This document shows positions 1 through 22,508 of a DNA stretch of 64,000 nt, one piece after another. The notes under the pieces are model-generated. The model worked only from the letters and a program-made list of their open reading frames with translations, did no database searches and had not been told where the DNA came from. Source of the DNA: Euleptes europaea (Eukaryota > Chordata > Lepidosauria > Squamata > Sphaerodactylidae); NCBI RefSeq assembly GCF_029931775.1, contig NC_079325.1, positions 21,867,461 through 21,931,460 of the forward strand, read 5' to 3'. Each line of letters begins with the position of its first letter. Within the stretch, counting starts at the first letter, position 1. Made by a program: the position numbers and the translations under genes.

Positions 1-75
1 GACTGTAAAAGTACATGACTTCCTGTCACATACCTGCAGGCTGCTGGGTCACCTTGTTCACTTGGTCCAAGGTTT
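1..75 (+). repeat. Direct repeat, copy 1
   Basis: It begins GACTGTAAAAGTACATGACT and matches 1761-1835 at roughly 85 percent by eye. The family is unknown, and copy 1 may continue left of the window. Confidence 0.6.
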
Positions 76-689
76 CGAACTGTTGAAGGCTACTGATCTA
101 GAGTGGTGTCTTTCTTGTGGCTAGTCATTTTAGTTTCTTTTCATGCTGGGAGTGTCTTTTTATTTTTCTCATTTAAAACATAACAACTACATGGTACAAC
201 TTCTGTTCTTACAGGTGGAGCCTCTTTGGGAGGTGAATATTCTACTTTTCAGATTCTTAAATTTTAAATATTGTGGTTTGAAAAGCTTTGTTTTTTTATT
301 TTGGCAAGTTGTGTTGTATCCTAACAGCTCAGCTTGTATGCTGTTTTACCTGACCCCTCCCCGCCCACTGAAGTATCCATTCAGTGGGACTTTTTTCCCA
401 TCTGAACTCCATAATCCCTGGCATTTTAGTGGTAACTGAGCCCTGCTTTCTCGATTAGAAAAGCTGGCAGGATACAACCCACTGTCTTAGAAGCTCAAGA
501 CAATTAATCCAAAGTACCTCTCCTGAAATCCATAGGAATAACACTTTTAACAAATATTAATTCTACTTTGATGTGAAGTTTTGACAAGCTTTCAGAACTC
601 TCATATTCTGCCTTTCATGGGTCACTAAAGCCCTTTTTTTGTCCGCTTCATTCATTCTCCTGACCTGTTTGGGAGGCGGGGGGAATCTC

Positions 690-770
690 TGGTTCATCAG
701 CCTCAATTCCTCATCTGTAAAATGGACTAATGAGAACCCTCCTTGCAAGATTGTGGTGGGGTAAGGAAGC
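690..770 (-). repeat. MIR-like SINE fragment
   Basis: CCTCAATTCCTCATCTGTAA followed by AATGGACTAATG is the conserved core of MIR-type SINEs. It reads in the forward direction here but is old and partial, so orientation is tentative. Confidence 0.5.
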
Positions 771-1760
771 ACTGCTTCCCTCACCCTGCGCCATAACAAT
801 TAGAAATCACAAAGAAATATGGGAACGGGTGCAAAAACTAGCACGTAGAAAATTACGTTGCATTCCAGGATGTTTAAACCATTAAAGCCACGTCTGTTCT
901 AACACTGAGGCTGGATTTAGGCAACCAGTTTTTAAACCTCTTGATGGGTGTATTCTTCTACAGTTCCTGCTGAGATTTCCCACAAACTGTCATCTAGAGC
1001 TCCAGTAAGGTATAGTACGTAAGGATGGTGTGTGAACCTTGAATCGGGGTGGGGAGTCCTGGGTGGAAATCCCTGGCTGGATGTGAAAACTGTTTGGGTG
1101 CCCTTATCTCTCAACTGCAGCTGCCTCGAAAGGGTTGCTTTCAAGCTGAAATGCACTTCCCCCATATATGCTGCTCGGAGTGAGTTCTGTGGGGAAATAA
1201 CCCTGAAACTGATGATAAATCTGGAATGTCCCTCCTGTGTTTTTTTTCCAAACAGAACACTCATTAAGGCTGTGGATTGTCAGATCCATCTGGATCCCGC
1301 CTGCAGTTTGGGTCAAAACTGGTTGCCTGGATTCACATTGAGATGTGGCATTCTAAAGTTGCAAAGGAGAATTCTCCTTTAAAAAAATATATTCTGATCC
1401 CGAATAAGCACCAGTCAAATTCATTCATGGTTGTGCAGAATATGAAGTTACCTTTGAAAGCCTCATTCCTTTACACTGCTACAGGATTGTTAATGATGTC
1501 CAAGCTTGCTACACTCGTAGTTATGGTACCCTAGGTTGCTGCTAAAGATGTTTGTCTGCAGCGCAGCAAATCTCAACTCTGTATGCTTGGCAGCATGGAG
1601 CCACAAACGTCTGCCACTGGTGCTGCATCACCCATGTAGCAGCATGCTCTTTAATCCATGTCAGCATATAAAAACCAACACAAATACTTTTTCTGATGGT
1701 CTACTGGGCTTGACACCAGTGAGGTCATAATTCTGGCTCCTCCCTCCCTTTCCTGTCAAG

Positions 1761-1835
1761 TGACTGTAAAGGTCCATGACTTCCTGTCACATACCTGCAG
1801 GCTGGCAGGTCACCTTGTCAGTCATTCCAAAGTAA
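1761..1835 (+). repeat. Direct repeat, copy 2
   Basis: It begins GACTGTAAAGGTCCATGACT and shares CTTCCTGTCACATACCTGCA with the copy at 1-75. Confidence 0.6.
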
Positions 1836-3179
1836 ATCTCCCCTAGGTCAATGGATGGTCACCTGAAGGGAGTCGGAGCCTTCCTCTGCACTAAAGAATA
1901 CTGCCAAATGCTAACAGGTCACTTCTTTTACTTCTTAGCAACCCTGACTGTGAACAGGTTGCTAGTGTTTCAGGGGACGGGTTCACCCACCAGGTGCATT
2001 TCCTCCACACAGTACCACAAAATTCTGGTATGATGGTGACTTTTGGGGGGCTGCTGACATCATTCTTCAGTGTGCGCACATATCACACTCAGTGTGGGCA
2101 TGCACAAGATTGGTAATTTCCTGTAAACTAAAGCAGCCACTGGCCCAAAATATTTTTTGTGCAGCATATCAACATTTTGAGGATCCTTCCTTGGATAACA
2201 AATATTTAGGAGTTGTTTAAAGGCTGAGATGTTCCTTACTTAAATACACACAATTTTCATAACTTCTCCTGGTCCCCTCTTCCCAGAAATGCCACAAATT
2301 CTCCCGTACCACCTCGTGGCAAAAGGTGGCTAGCCATTTGGAAATTTTCAGGTTAACCTCATCTGTTTAACTCTGAACCTTTGCAATAACTAATATTGCA
2401 TGTTTTTTGAATTAGCTATAACTTGTTATATCAATGCCTTGCAACCTCTGGGGCTGTGCACCTTTATTCCTTCATCTCTCAGAGGTTTCTCCTTTTCCTT
2501 TCTTCCCAAATTCTCCTGCACTACCCTGGGGCAAAAGGTGTGGGGGGGTTTCCACAGCTGCCCGTATATCTGCAAGGCTGCCAAATCAGCAAGCCTGCAG
2601 GGGAAGGAGACAAAAGTCATTATATGGGCAAGAACCACAAAGTTCTTGCTCCCACCAAAAACAGCAATTTGCTGGCGCTTCAGAGAAACATCTTATGCTT
2701 CTGGTTTTTCCTCCCTGTTTTTGTTGTCTTTGGGTGCTTACAGCTGATGCAGAAATTGTGTGTCCAATGTGGGGTTTTTTAAAGCCTTTTGCCTGGTATT
2801 AAAATGAGCAAGTGTCTGATTGAAACCTCTTGATTCCGCCCTGTCATATTGGCTCCTGTCTTAGCTTCGTGTGTTTTGAATCTCCATGAAAGAGATGACA
2901 AAGGATCACCTTCCAATTAGTGAATGCTAGCGAGATCAAGATATTTCTGCTTGTATTTGCTGTGTTGTGATAAGGGCCTGTATTATAATTATTAATATCT
3001 CAATCCAAGTACCATTTCAGTACTAAACCTGGTACTGGATGGTAATACAGGCCCAGAAAGGAGGTGAATGGAAACAGTTTGGTTTTGTTGAGATTCAAAT
3101 GCATCCGGGGAGTTTTGAGCAGATTCCCTTTGCCCCTCTGTAAAATGCCAAGTGATCTGTGGTTGCTTTTCTTCCCAAG

Positions 3180-15444
<12,265 letters not shown>

Positions 15445-15529
15445 GAGACATTTGTGTATAAATACGTGTGCGTCTGTGTGTACCTTTTTAAAAAGTGAAA
15501 CAGCTTCTCTGGGTGTAAAGCGGAAAGGA

Positions 15530-15535
15530 AATAAA
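15530..15535 (+). promoter_or_regulatory. ASH2L: ASH2L polyadenylation signal
   Basis: AATAAA lies 86 nt after the ASH2L stop and is followed by a T-rich stretch, giving a short 3' UTR that ends near 15555. Confidence 0.8.
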
Positions 15536-15802
15536 TTTCCTTTTTTTATATATAATGACAAGAAAGAGCAGCCTGCGCGCTTTTCTTAGTTCCTCCAGTA
15601 CCACTCCTTAAAAAAAAAAAAAAAAGACTGAGCAGGAAGAAGTAGGCAATGTATGTTGCCCAAACTGATGGAATTTGGGGCTTTTCTTCCAATCACGATG
15701 AATCATTTGGATTGGGAGCATGCTGTGGCAAAAGAGTGAAGGCTTAATAGGTTAATGGGCCTGCTGACGCTGTGCAAGCCAGGATGACTTTGTACGGTAA
15801 GT

Positions 15803-16375
15803 CATTAAATTGGAAGGGACCACCAGGGTCATCTAGTCCAACCCCCTGCCCAATGCAGGAAATTCACAACTACCTCCCCCACATGCTCACAGTGACCCCT
15901 ACTCCATGCCCAGAAGATGGCCAAGATGCCCTCCCTCTCATCATCTGCCTAAGGTCATAGAGTCAGCATTGCCAACAGATGGCCATCTAAAAGGTAAAGG
16001 TCCCCTGTGCAAGCACCTTGTCATTCCTGACCCATGGGGTGACGTCACATCCCGACATTTACTAGGCAGACTTTGTTTTACGGGGTGGTTTGCCAGTGCC
16101 TTCCCCAGTCGTTTTCCCTTTACCCCCAACAAGCTGTGTACTCATTTGACCGACCTCGGAAGGATGGAAGGCTGAGTCGACCTTGAGCAAGTTACCTGAA
16201 ACTGACTTCTGTCGGGATCGAACTCAGGTTGTGACTGCAGTACTGCAGCTTACCACTCTGCACCATCTAGCCTCTTCTTAAAAACCTCCAGGGAAGGAGA
16301 GTTTACCACCTCCTGAGGAAGCCTGTTGTACTGAGGAACTGCTCTGTTAGAAAATTCTTCCTGTTAGAACATTCG
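15803..16375 (-). repeat. CR1 LINE 3' fragment split by a SINE
   Basis: The reverse CR1 3' end runs 15803-15987 and resumes 16265-16375. The gap is a Sauria-type SINE, so the SINE is younger than this CR1 copy. Confidence 0.85.
15988..16264 (-). repeat. Sauria-type SINE inserted in CR1
   Basis: AAGGTAAAGGTCCCCTGTGC to GCAGCTTACCACTCTGCAC reads as a reverse Sauria SINE. Both flanks carry CCATCTA (15982 region and 16263 region), a target duplication. Confidence 0.82.
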
Positions 16376-16957
16376 GCTGCACCCTGCCTTCCTGACACCC
16401 CCAGGAGTTTTGGCGCCCTCTCCTCTTGATTTCTGTGGTCAGGGAGAGACCTGTTCTGAGCAACTGGGTACATCTGGAAAACAGACATCTGGCGGCGTCT
16501 CTTACAGTCAGTGCTCTGCTTCTAGTGCGGGGGGAGAGAGAACTAACAGTGACCGGACATCCACCCCCTATCCTTTGTCCACATCTCTGCAACGCCTTTG
16601 AGACGAGAACTTCCTTGCCAGGGACAGAATGCCGGTTTCCAAGAGGTGTCATTCCCAAAATCTTAAGCATTAGTTCCTGTATGTATGTGTATGATTCTTT
16701 CATCAATGTATTTGCGTAAGAAACCAGTTTTGGGAACCATCCTGTTTGAAAAAACATTGTTGGCAAATGGGGTCATCTCCCAGTTTTCGCTTGGTGCTTT
16801 GGAAGGTTCTGCACATTGCAAGCATCTCTGTGGTTGAAAGGGTAAAACTTTTGTGTGCGTCCCCAAGTGGATGTAGAAATGACACTCGCAAATTTAGAAA
16901 TGGAGCACCAAGTGAATGCCTGCAGTCTTGGGCTTAAAGGTTCAGCCCTAAACATAA

Positions 16958-17420
16958 CAGAAGGCCATGCTGGATCAGACCAAGGCCCATCAAGTCCAGC
17001 AGTCTGTTCACACAGTGGCCAACCAGGTGCCTCTAGGAAGCCCGCAAGCAAGATGACTGCAGCAGCACCATCCTGCCTGTGTTCCACAGCACCTAATATG
17101 ACAGGCATGTTCCTCTGATCCTGAATAGGTATGCATCATGACTAGTATTCATTTTTACAAGTAGCCATAAATAGCCCTCTCCTCCATGAACATGTCCACT
17201 CTCCTCATAAAGTCTTCCAAATTGGCAGCCATCACCATATCCTGGGGCAGGGAGTTCCACAATTTAACTATGCATTGTGTGAAGAAATACTTCCTTTTAT
17301 CTATTTTGAATGTCTCACCCTCCAGCTTCAGCAGATGACCCTGCGTTCTAGCATTATGAGAGAGGGAGAAAAGCTTCTCCCTGTCCACTCTCTCCATACC
17401 ATGCATAATTTTATAAACCT
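16958..17420 (-). repeat. CR1/L2-clade LINE 3' end
   Basis: The reverse strand encodes GETFKIDKRKYFFTQCIVKL then WNSLPQDMVMAANLEDFMRR, the conserved end of a LINE ORF2. The 3' UTR then has CACCTAATATGACAGGCATG. It shares its end with the inverted pair at 12225-12540. Confidence 0.8.
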
Positions 17421-17876
17421 AAAAGCAATATGTCCTTTATTTGAAATGGAGTCACTGGTGGCACACCACTGTGATATGAATGCACCGCTCTTGAAGAACT
17501 CGGCTCATTAAGAATTTCTACACTGTACCGACATGAATTATTTCATCTCTGTTCTGGTCAAAGATATAGCTGCCTCTTCACAGTGTTGATGTGATCTTTT
17601 ATGTCGCTTTTGTCAAAATGTAGCTCTCCAGCGTGCCTGACTGCACATTTTCATTTTCACCAGAGGGACACTTGGTCTGCTGTCTCCCACCTCCCTAAGA
17701 AAAATAAATAGTTGAGGCAGTAGGGAGTGGGAGGGGGGGCACAGTGGCCTGCAGCTTCAGTTTACACATTACAGTTTTCTGCACTCCACACTCCCCTAGT
17801 GTATGGGCAGGTCATACTGGAATACTGTACAGGAATGACAGCTGGAAGGCAAAGCGCCTTGGGTTACTATGGTAGA

Positions 17877-18165
17877 GAGCCAGCGTGGTGGTGTGGTTAA
17901 GAGCAGTGGTTGGGGCGGTGGACTCAGATCTGGAGAACCGGGTTTGATTCCCCACTCTGGTGAACTGGATTTGTTCCCCCCTCCCATCCTCCACACGAAG
18001 CCAGCTGGGGGACCTTTGGCAAGTCACAGCTCTGTTAGAGCTCTCTCAGCCCCATCTACCTCACAGGGTGTCTGTTGTGGGGAAGGCGATAGTAAGCCAT
18101 TTTGAGTCTCCCTTAAGTGATAGAGAAAGTCGGCTTATAAAAACCAACTCTTCTTCTTCTAATGT
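17877..18165 (+). repeat. tRNA-derived SINE with CTTCTT tail
   Basis: GAGCCAGCGTGGTGGTGTGG head, GGTTTGATTCCCCAC B-box and the end AAAAACCAACTCTTCTTCTT. It lies between ASH2L and STAR. Confidence 0.82.
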
Positions 18166-18354
18166 AAAAAAATCTAGCTCTTCCCTGCTATTCCAGGGCC
18201 ATCAGGCAGACTGAAAGACTGGCTTCAGTTAAACTGAGAAATGCCGAGACTGAAGAGAAAGAATGGAGGTGTTCAGCCAGAGCCTAATAGGGACGATAGC
18301 AAAACCTCGGCAAAAATCTCAGCAATAATCAACTGCAGCCCAATACAGAGGAAG

Positions 18355-18545
18355 GACTGCTTGGGGCAGAGGTGTGTGGCCTGGTGGTCGATCATCTGCT
18401 TGGCATGGAGAGGGTCCCAGGTTCAATCCCCGGCATCTCCAGTTAAAGGGACTAGGCAAGTAGGTGATGTGAAAGACCTCTGCCTGAGACCCTGGAGAGA
18501 TGCTGCCAGTCTGAGTAGACAGTACTAATTTTGATGGACCAACAG
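18355..18545 (+). repeat. tRNA(Ala)-like SINE
   Basis: TCATCTGCTTGGCATGGAGA with GGTTCAATCCCCGG, then CTCCAGTTAAAGGGACTAGG, the same family as 60545-60757. Confidence 0.75.
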
Positions 18546-19197
18546 TCTGATGTGTCCTTTTTTCCCTCTCTCCATGCTGACCCCCAGCTGTGTCTCCAGA
18601 AGATCAGGCTTGCGTATCAAAACATAAGTGGCAGAAATCTTACCGGAATGGCTTTAGCTGTGGAATATAACTGACAGAAAGGAGGATTAACCTGGGGGAG
18701 ACACCAGCTGTGGGAAGCTGTGCAGGGTTGTTGTGAAGGTAAGGGGGTGTACATGCTGCCCTGAACTTGAAGAAAAGGCAAGGTCGACTTGGACGAACAC
18801 GTCTATTAGAGGTAGGGCACAACAGTGGGAAAGGTAGTGTTTTCAGTTGGATGTTATGTATAGTCATCTAGACCATCCTGAAAAGAGAGCCACATGCAAC
18901 CTTTTTTATTCATGCAAATGTTTATTTTCAGAGTATAGATTCACTGAGTTTGACAGCTGAGTTACCTTTCTTAAACTGGGAGCATGAGACCATCAGGCTC
19001 TTACTATCAAGTTGCAACTAGCTTTCGATTGTGCAGATCACAGAGAACTTTGATTTCCCTACCCCCAAACAGGGCTAGAAACGAGTCTTGTGTCCTTGCA
19101 TAGCAATCTTCACATTGCATTATCTGCCTGTTTCCTTGTGAGGTTAATCAAGTACAGAAGAGAACCAGAAAAATGTTGTCTTTTGACAACACATGGC

Positions 19198-19258
19198 TGC
19201 AATAAATATTAAATAAACACCTCGTCCAAAGAAGCAAACAAACAAAAAATAAATACAT
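19198..19258 (-). promoter_or_regulatory. STAR: AU-rich elements near the end of the STAR 3' UTR
   Basis: The minus strand reads TATTTATTTTTTG, GTTTATTT and TATTTATTG within 60 nt, about 300 nt before the inferred poly(A) site. UAUUUAU-type elements near the end of the long rodent Star mRNA are known to bind ZFP36-family proteins and destabilise it, so the position fits. Confidence 0.5.
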
Positions 19259-21027
19259 ACACACTGTCTACTTAGAAGTGACTCTGCCTAACATAGAGTC
19301 CAAACCTGTAAAGGTTATTGTGTGTAAGGCTGGCGAATGGCCAGCTCTGGCTTAGCAAAACCCCAAGCTTTTTAGGAATCATGACTTGGGAATCACAGGT
19401 TCTTTGAGCAACTGGGAGAACTGGCTTGGTGTTGTTAACAAGTTAAACCCAGCATGAAAGAACTGGCTTGTGGTGTACCCAGAATTGCATCCTGATCCCC
19501 CGCAACGCAATTTCAGAATGAACAGGATGCACTAATTTACTTATGCTTAAGGGCAGAAGAATATGTAACCCCTTAGGTGCATGCTTTTAAAGCCCTCAGC
19601 TCGAAACAAGTTAAAATGAATTCCTCTTGGGCAATTCAGAAACCTATCAACATCCAACAGGATTTGAAGAGTGTCTTAATCTGCTACTGCCATTTATCGA
19701 GGGCTGCAGCATAAACTAATAATTTAAAAAGCTATCCTCATGTGTTTCCATCTTAACCATATTATTACCAAGCTGTGAATCTTAAGGGACTAAAAATGAA
19801 AGTAGTGCTGAGATAGTCTCGGTTCAGACATTAAAAAACACCAACAGGGTTTTGTGCTAACTATGGTTAGTTCATGAAAGTGAGATTCACACTGCAGAAA
19901 TCCTGCTTTGTCTAGATGAATGCTGACTTCAGCACCTTCACATCTGAGAGATGGCAGGTCTGGACCTTTTGGAACCGAGAGTCAGGATTCTCACACTTGT
20001 ACGCCACACAAAACCAGAGTTAAGTTTAAGTGTGGTTAATAAACTTCAGATCCAACATAACGGAGTGGCCCTGTGTCTGGACAATCATGCCGTGCTTAGT
20101 TTAATTAAGCCATATTGTTATGCGATGCCTGAACCAGCAAATATGTGCTGGGCATCTCACAAAAATGCAGAGGTAACTCAGTCCTTGCAGACGGCTTAAA
20201 ATCTAGATGGCGCATTTTAGCCACAATCCAGCACACAGTGAGGCCTGTTAAAGTTTGCTATGGCCTTAAGGGTCTCTCACTCTCTACACCCACCAAAGGT
20301 CTCTAGTGACCATCGGTGTGTGTGACGCTTGACAAGGAACGAGATGATGGGTCCCTGCTCCAAGGAGCTTACAATTTAAAATTTGACACAAGGGAGACAA
20401 CAGAGGGAAACGGAGAAAGGGGTAAAGAAACAGGGGAAGAATATGTGTTTGTTTCAGGTACACTTGCTTAAACTTAGTTTCAGTAGGAGAAAGGGACTAA
20501 GGGCTTGTGCAAATGGTTTCCCAGCAATGACAGGTTTTGAAGGAGGGATTTTTCAGGCCCTGTACCTGCTCAGCCGCACTCTCCATTTTGCCATTTGGAG
20601 CTTGCTTTTTACATTTTTTTTGGTTGTTGTTAGCGTAGGCATCCATCTTTCAGTCATCCCTGACGGTTCTCAGCTGCGTGCTTTAAACACTGCACTGGCC
20701 AAGGTGAAAGCACTTTCCTGTAGGGTTATGCACAGCGCGCATGGAGTCTGTCTTCTTTAACCTCGGCTTATATCAGTACAGGTAGCAGCCCAGTTTAAAG
20801 AAGACACAGTGCAAATGCAAAATCTAGTGTTGTTAAAGAGGAATGCGCTTAATTCCCCTTTACCCGATTTCTCCCTGAAATCCAACAATCGGTTTCTTTC
20901 CCTCTATTTAGGAATGTAGAGACTGTTTCAAATCGATTTGTTTTTGATCAAAAGAGAAGTCTGAAGAAAGGAGGGGCACAGAGGGAAGTTCTGTAAAGTT
21001 TCAGAATATTACTCTGTCTGTGCTCAG

Positions 21028-21089
21028 AGTAAGGTTGCCAGGTCCCTCTTTGCCACTGGCGGGAGGTTTTGGGGGCAGAGCAAGGGCTA
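21028..21089 (-). mobile_element. hAT-like MITE fragment
   Basis: AAGGTTGCCAGGTCCCTCTT followed by the GGCGGGAGGTTTTGGGGG segment. Only one end is present, inside the inferred STAR 3' UTR. Confidence 0.75.
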
Positions 21090-21508
21090 AAATTACAAAC
21101 ATGCGCACAGAGGTGTAACAGAAAGTATCAAACAGAAACCCTTCTTTTGAAAGAGAATCAGAGGACTCAATGGCTACATCGAAAATATAGTGAATGTTGG
21201 AAAAAGAAATTCCCCTCCCCATGACAATGCTAGCAAAATCCCATCGGAAAGTGCTTTTGCCTCAGGTGGAGTTACATTTAATTCAGGCCGAAGTTCCATA
21301 TGGGCAGGGCGATATGGGATGTACTGACTGTAATGTACATTATTAGGTATCAGGCCGCAGGCAATCTGTTATTTCCTCCCAGGCAGATGCCAAGGCCTAT
21401 TTCAAACAACTGCTTTTGTCTCTAGCAGGCAGAGCAAAGCCTTCATAAATGCTTAAAGCAGGCAGGCTTTGAAGTAGCAGTCCTGGTTCTGCGAACTGGG
21501 GCAGAAGG

Positions 21509-21717
21509 TAGGGTTGCCAACTCCAGGTTAGGAAATTCCTGGAGATTTTGGGGGTGGAGCCTGGGGAAGGGGGGGTTTGGGGAAGAGGAGGCCCCCAGCA
21601 GGGCTGTGATGCCATAGAGTTCACTCTCATGTCCTCCAGGGGAACTGATCTGTTTTCTGGAGATCCGTTGTGGTTCAGTGAGATCTCCCGGCCCCACCTG
21701 GAGGCTGGCAATCCTGA
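21509..21717 (-). mobile_element. hAT-like MITE in the STAR 3' UTR region
   Basis: TAGGGTTGCCAACTCCAGG to CTGGAGGCTGGCAATCCT. No clear target duplication. If the long STAR 3' UTR is real, this copy is transcribed with it. Confidence 0.85.
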
Positions 21718-22400
21718 GGGGAGTGATGCAATGCCCGTCCCTCTTTTCACCTGCAAAATGGTTGAGGGCATGTGACTACGCCTGCCACCCCCTTCCCTGA
21801 GCTCCTTGGAGGATGGGCAGGGCATAAATATTTCCATAAATCAAAGCAAAAGACATCCATTAAGCTTTTGTGAAAAAGTATAGAGTTGGAGTTCAGGACA
21901 GTCTTAAATCATGGATGAATTCTGTAATTTCTGCTGTTTGAGATTCAGTGTATTTTCAACTAAATGCCAAACTCTCCATTTCTCTTGAAGTGAATAATGG
22001 AGCAAATAGGTAGCCCGCTTCCTCCATTTGTACAGTGCTATTGCTTGGGAAGAAAAAGATGCCCATTTTTCCAGCAAGTGTACTGGGTGGCAGGTGAACA
22101 GTCTGCTCCCCGCCAGGGGCACAGAGGTGTCTTCCTGGGCAGTGATCCCCCACCGCTATCATTTGTATTTAAAAGTTACAAATCCCCCCGCCCCTGAAAT
22201 CGGCTGCAGACCCAGCCCTGTTTTCTGAGTGACCCTTAACTAGCAGAACTGCATCCTTCTCTGGGTTCATTTCTACACGTTAATCTAAGAGTGCACACAT
22301 CTAAACGGTAGGCTGTATCCCCTCTTGGTCGGACAGGGAGGGGGCTGCTTGCCTTATGCTGGCACAGCTGCGGCCCGTTACACATGGAGGTGGTCTTGTT

Positions 22401-22508
22401 TCAGCAGGATACGGCAGGAGTGTGGCTTAGACGGTTGCGCAGGTGGTTAGCAAATTCCACTTGGGTTTGGGAGAGGACCTGGTTGATGAGTGTCTTCGGC
22501 AGCCATCC
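22401..22508 (-). CDS. STAR: STAR exon 7 (last coding)
   Basis: The acceptor ends TTCTCCCCCAG. The exon encodes [20 protein letters not shown] then [15 protein letters not shown]-stop, the lid helix of the START domain. The stop codon is at 22403-22401. Confidence 0.97.
   Translation of the reverse strand, partial: GWLPKTLINQVLSQTQVEFANHLRNRLSHTPAVSC

Larger units (their letters stand above)
1..3179 (+). other. ASH2L: ASH2L intron sequence
   Basis: No ASH2L exon is recognised here. It holds a MIR-like SINE piece near 690-770 and a pair of direct repeats at 1-75 and 1761-1835. The remainder shows nothing I can name. Confidence 0.6.
18895..22400 (-). other. STAR: Probable long STAR 3' UTR
   Basis: No coding sequence is seen between the STAR stop and 18.9 kb. 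The first good canonical poly(A) signals on the minus strand are two AATAAA motifs (+ strand TTTATT at 18905-18910 and 18921-18926). This gives a 3' UTR of about 3.5 kb. Rodent Star is known to make a long alternatively polyadenylated mRNA. The interval contains two pieces of the hAT-like MITE (about 21028-21089 and 21509-21717), and a nearer site may also be used. The extent is an inference. Confidence 0.5.
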
